Source of the DNA: Methanomicrobiales archaeon
GTDB lineage: Archaea > Halobacteriota > Methanomicrobia > Methanomicrobiales > JACTUA01
Direction of reading: 5' to 3'
Length of the DNA stretch: 5,534 nt
Assembly: GCA_028678885.1 (NCBI GenBank)
Contig: JAJRCP010000012.1
Span: 1-5,534 of the forward strand
This document shows, piece by piece, positions 5,392 to 5,534 of this stretch. Positions within the stretch are counted from its first letter, which is position 1. Each line of letters begins with the position of its first letter. The notes beneath the pieces are model-generated. The model searched no databases, had not been told where the DNA came from, and was given only the letters and a program-made list of their open reading frames with translations. The translations under genes were made by a program, and so were the position numbers.

Positions 5392-5534
5392 TCAACAAGT
5401 TTTTTTGAAAACACCGGCTTTCCTGCCCGAAATCTTGCACTCCGGGCATCGCCAAGAAAGAGGAAGTTTCTCAAATGGTATGCCATGCGGGATGTTCTGC
5501 GTCGGATCGCCCATTTGCTGGATCATAGATATAA
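5392..5534 (-). pseudogene. Rubredoxin gene, 3' part, with a one-base frameshift
   Basis: Read leftward from the window end, one frame gives YIYDPAN (5533-5513) and the frame one base over gives GDPTQNIPHGIPFEKLP, then SWRCPEC and FKKTC before TGA 5392-5394. Together these are the middle and second half of rubredoxin, a small electron carrier that holds one iron in two CxxC(G) knuckles; the second knuckle is CPEC here and the first lies beyond the window. One extra G in the AATGGGCGAT stretch (about 5510-5512) explains the break, since AAT GGC GAT would restore NGD. The glycine that normally follows the second knuckle is Lys, and the C-terminal end is slightly longer than usual. It could be a decaying gene or an intact one with a sequencing error. 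The homology is clear; the status is not. Confidence 0.75.

Noticed and set aside
5258..5455. Leftward 65-codon frame near the right end
   Set aside because: Its first third overlaps the rubredoxin sequence in a different frame and it begins with TTG; the remaining part matches nothing I recognise.
5269..5534. Rightward open frame running off the right edge, resembling a transposase start
   Set aside because: It has no ATG, GTG or TTG start in its first 70 codons and is the antisense of the rubredoxin sequence, which is the stronger call.

Overview
The window looks like chromosomal DNA of a euryarchaeon, probably a methanogen of the Methanomicrobia type. The evidence is AT-rich TATA-like boxes about 25 bases ahead of start codons, at least one probably leaderless gene, GGTGA-type ribosome binding sites, and protein families typical of that group. 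This placement rests on family resemblance and signals, not on a marker gene.

The core is a split, archaeal-type non-homologous end-joining (NHEJ) locus at 2514-4991. Rightward run Ku (3162-4004) and, 3 bases on, a stand-alone LigD-type ATP-dependent DNA ligase (4008-4991). Leftward and divergent is a stand-alone LigD-type 3'-phosphoesterase (2514-3086). The three products would bind DNA ends, clean the 3' ends and seal the break. In many bacteria the ligase and phosphoesterase are fused with a primase-like polymerase in one LigD protein. Here they are separate genes and no polymerase gene lies in the window. The 75-base gap between Ku and the phosphoesterase holds one near-symmetric TATA element that may serve both directions.

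Left of this is a leftward pair: a radical SAM protein with a C-terminal TRAM-like domain (1189-2193) and a CDF-family zinc/cobalt-type exporter (204-1151), 37 bases apart. An inverted repeat containing a TATA-like sequence lies just before the transporter and may allow separate metal-dependent control. The 320 bases between the phosphoesterase and the radical SAM gene hold no intact gene of normal size, but one frame starts like a GNAT acetyltransferase and is broken by stops.

The right edge holds the 3' part of a leftward rubredoxin gene (5392-5534), cut by the window end. Its YIYDPAN and GDPTQNIP blocks lie in different frames one base apart, so it is either a pseudogene or carries a sequencing error. 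The roughly 400 bases between it and the ligase contain a T-rich terminator candidate, a perfect 14-base palindrome and a possible small cysteine-containing leftward reading frame. The first 203 bases contain no confident gene, only frames running off the edge, a T6 tract after the transporter and a 9-base inverted repeat.
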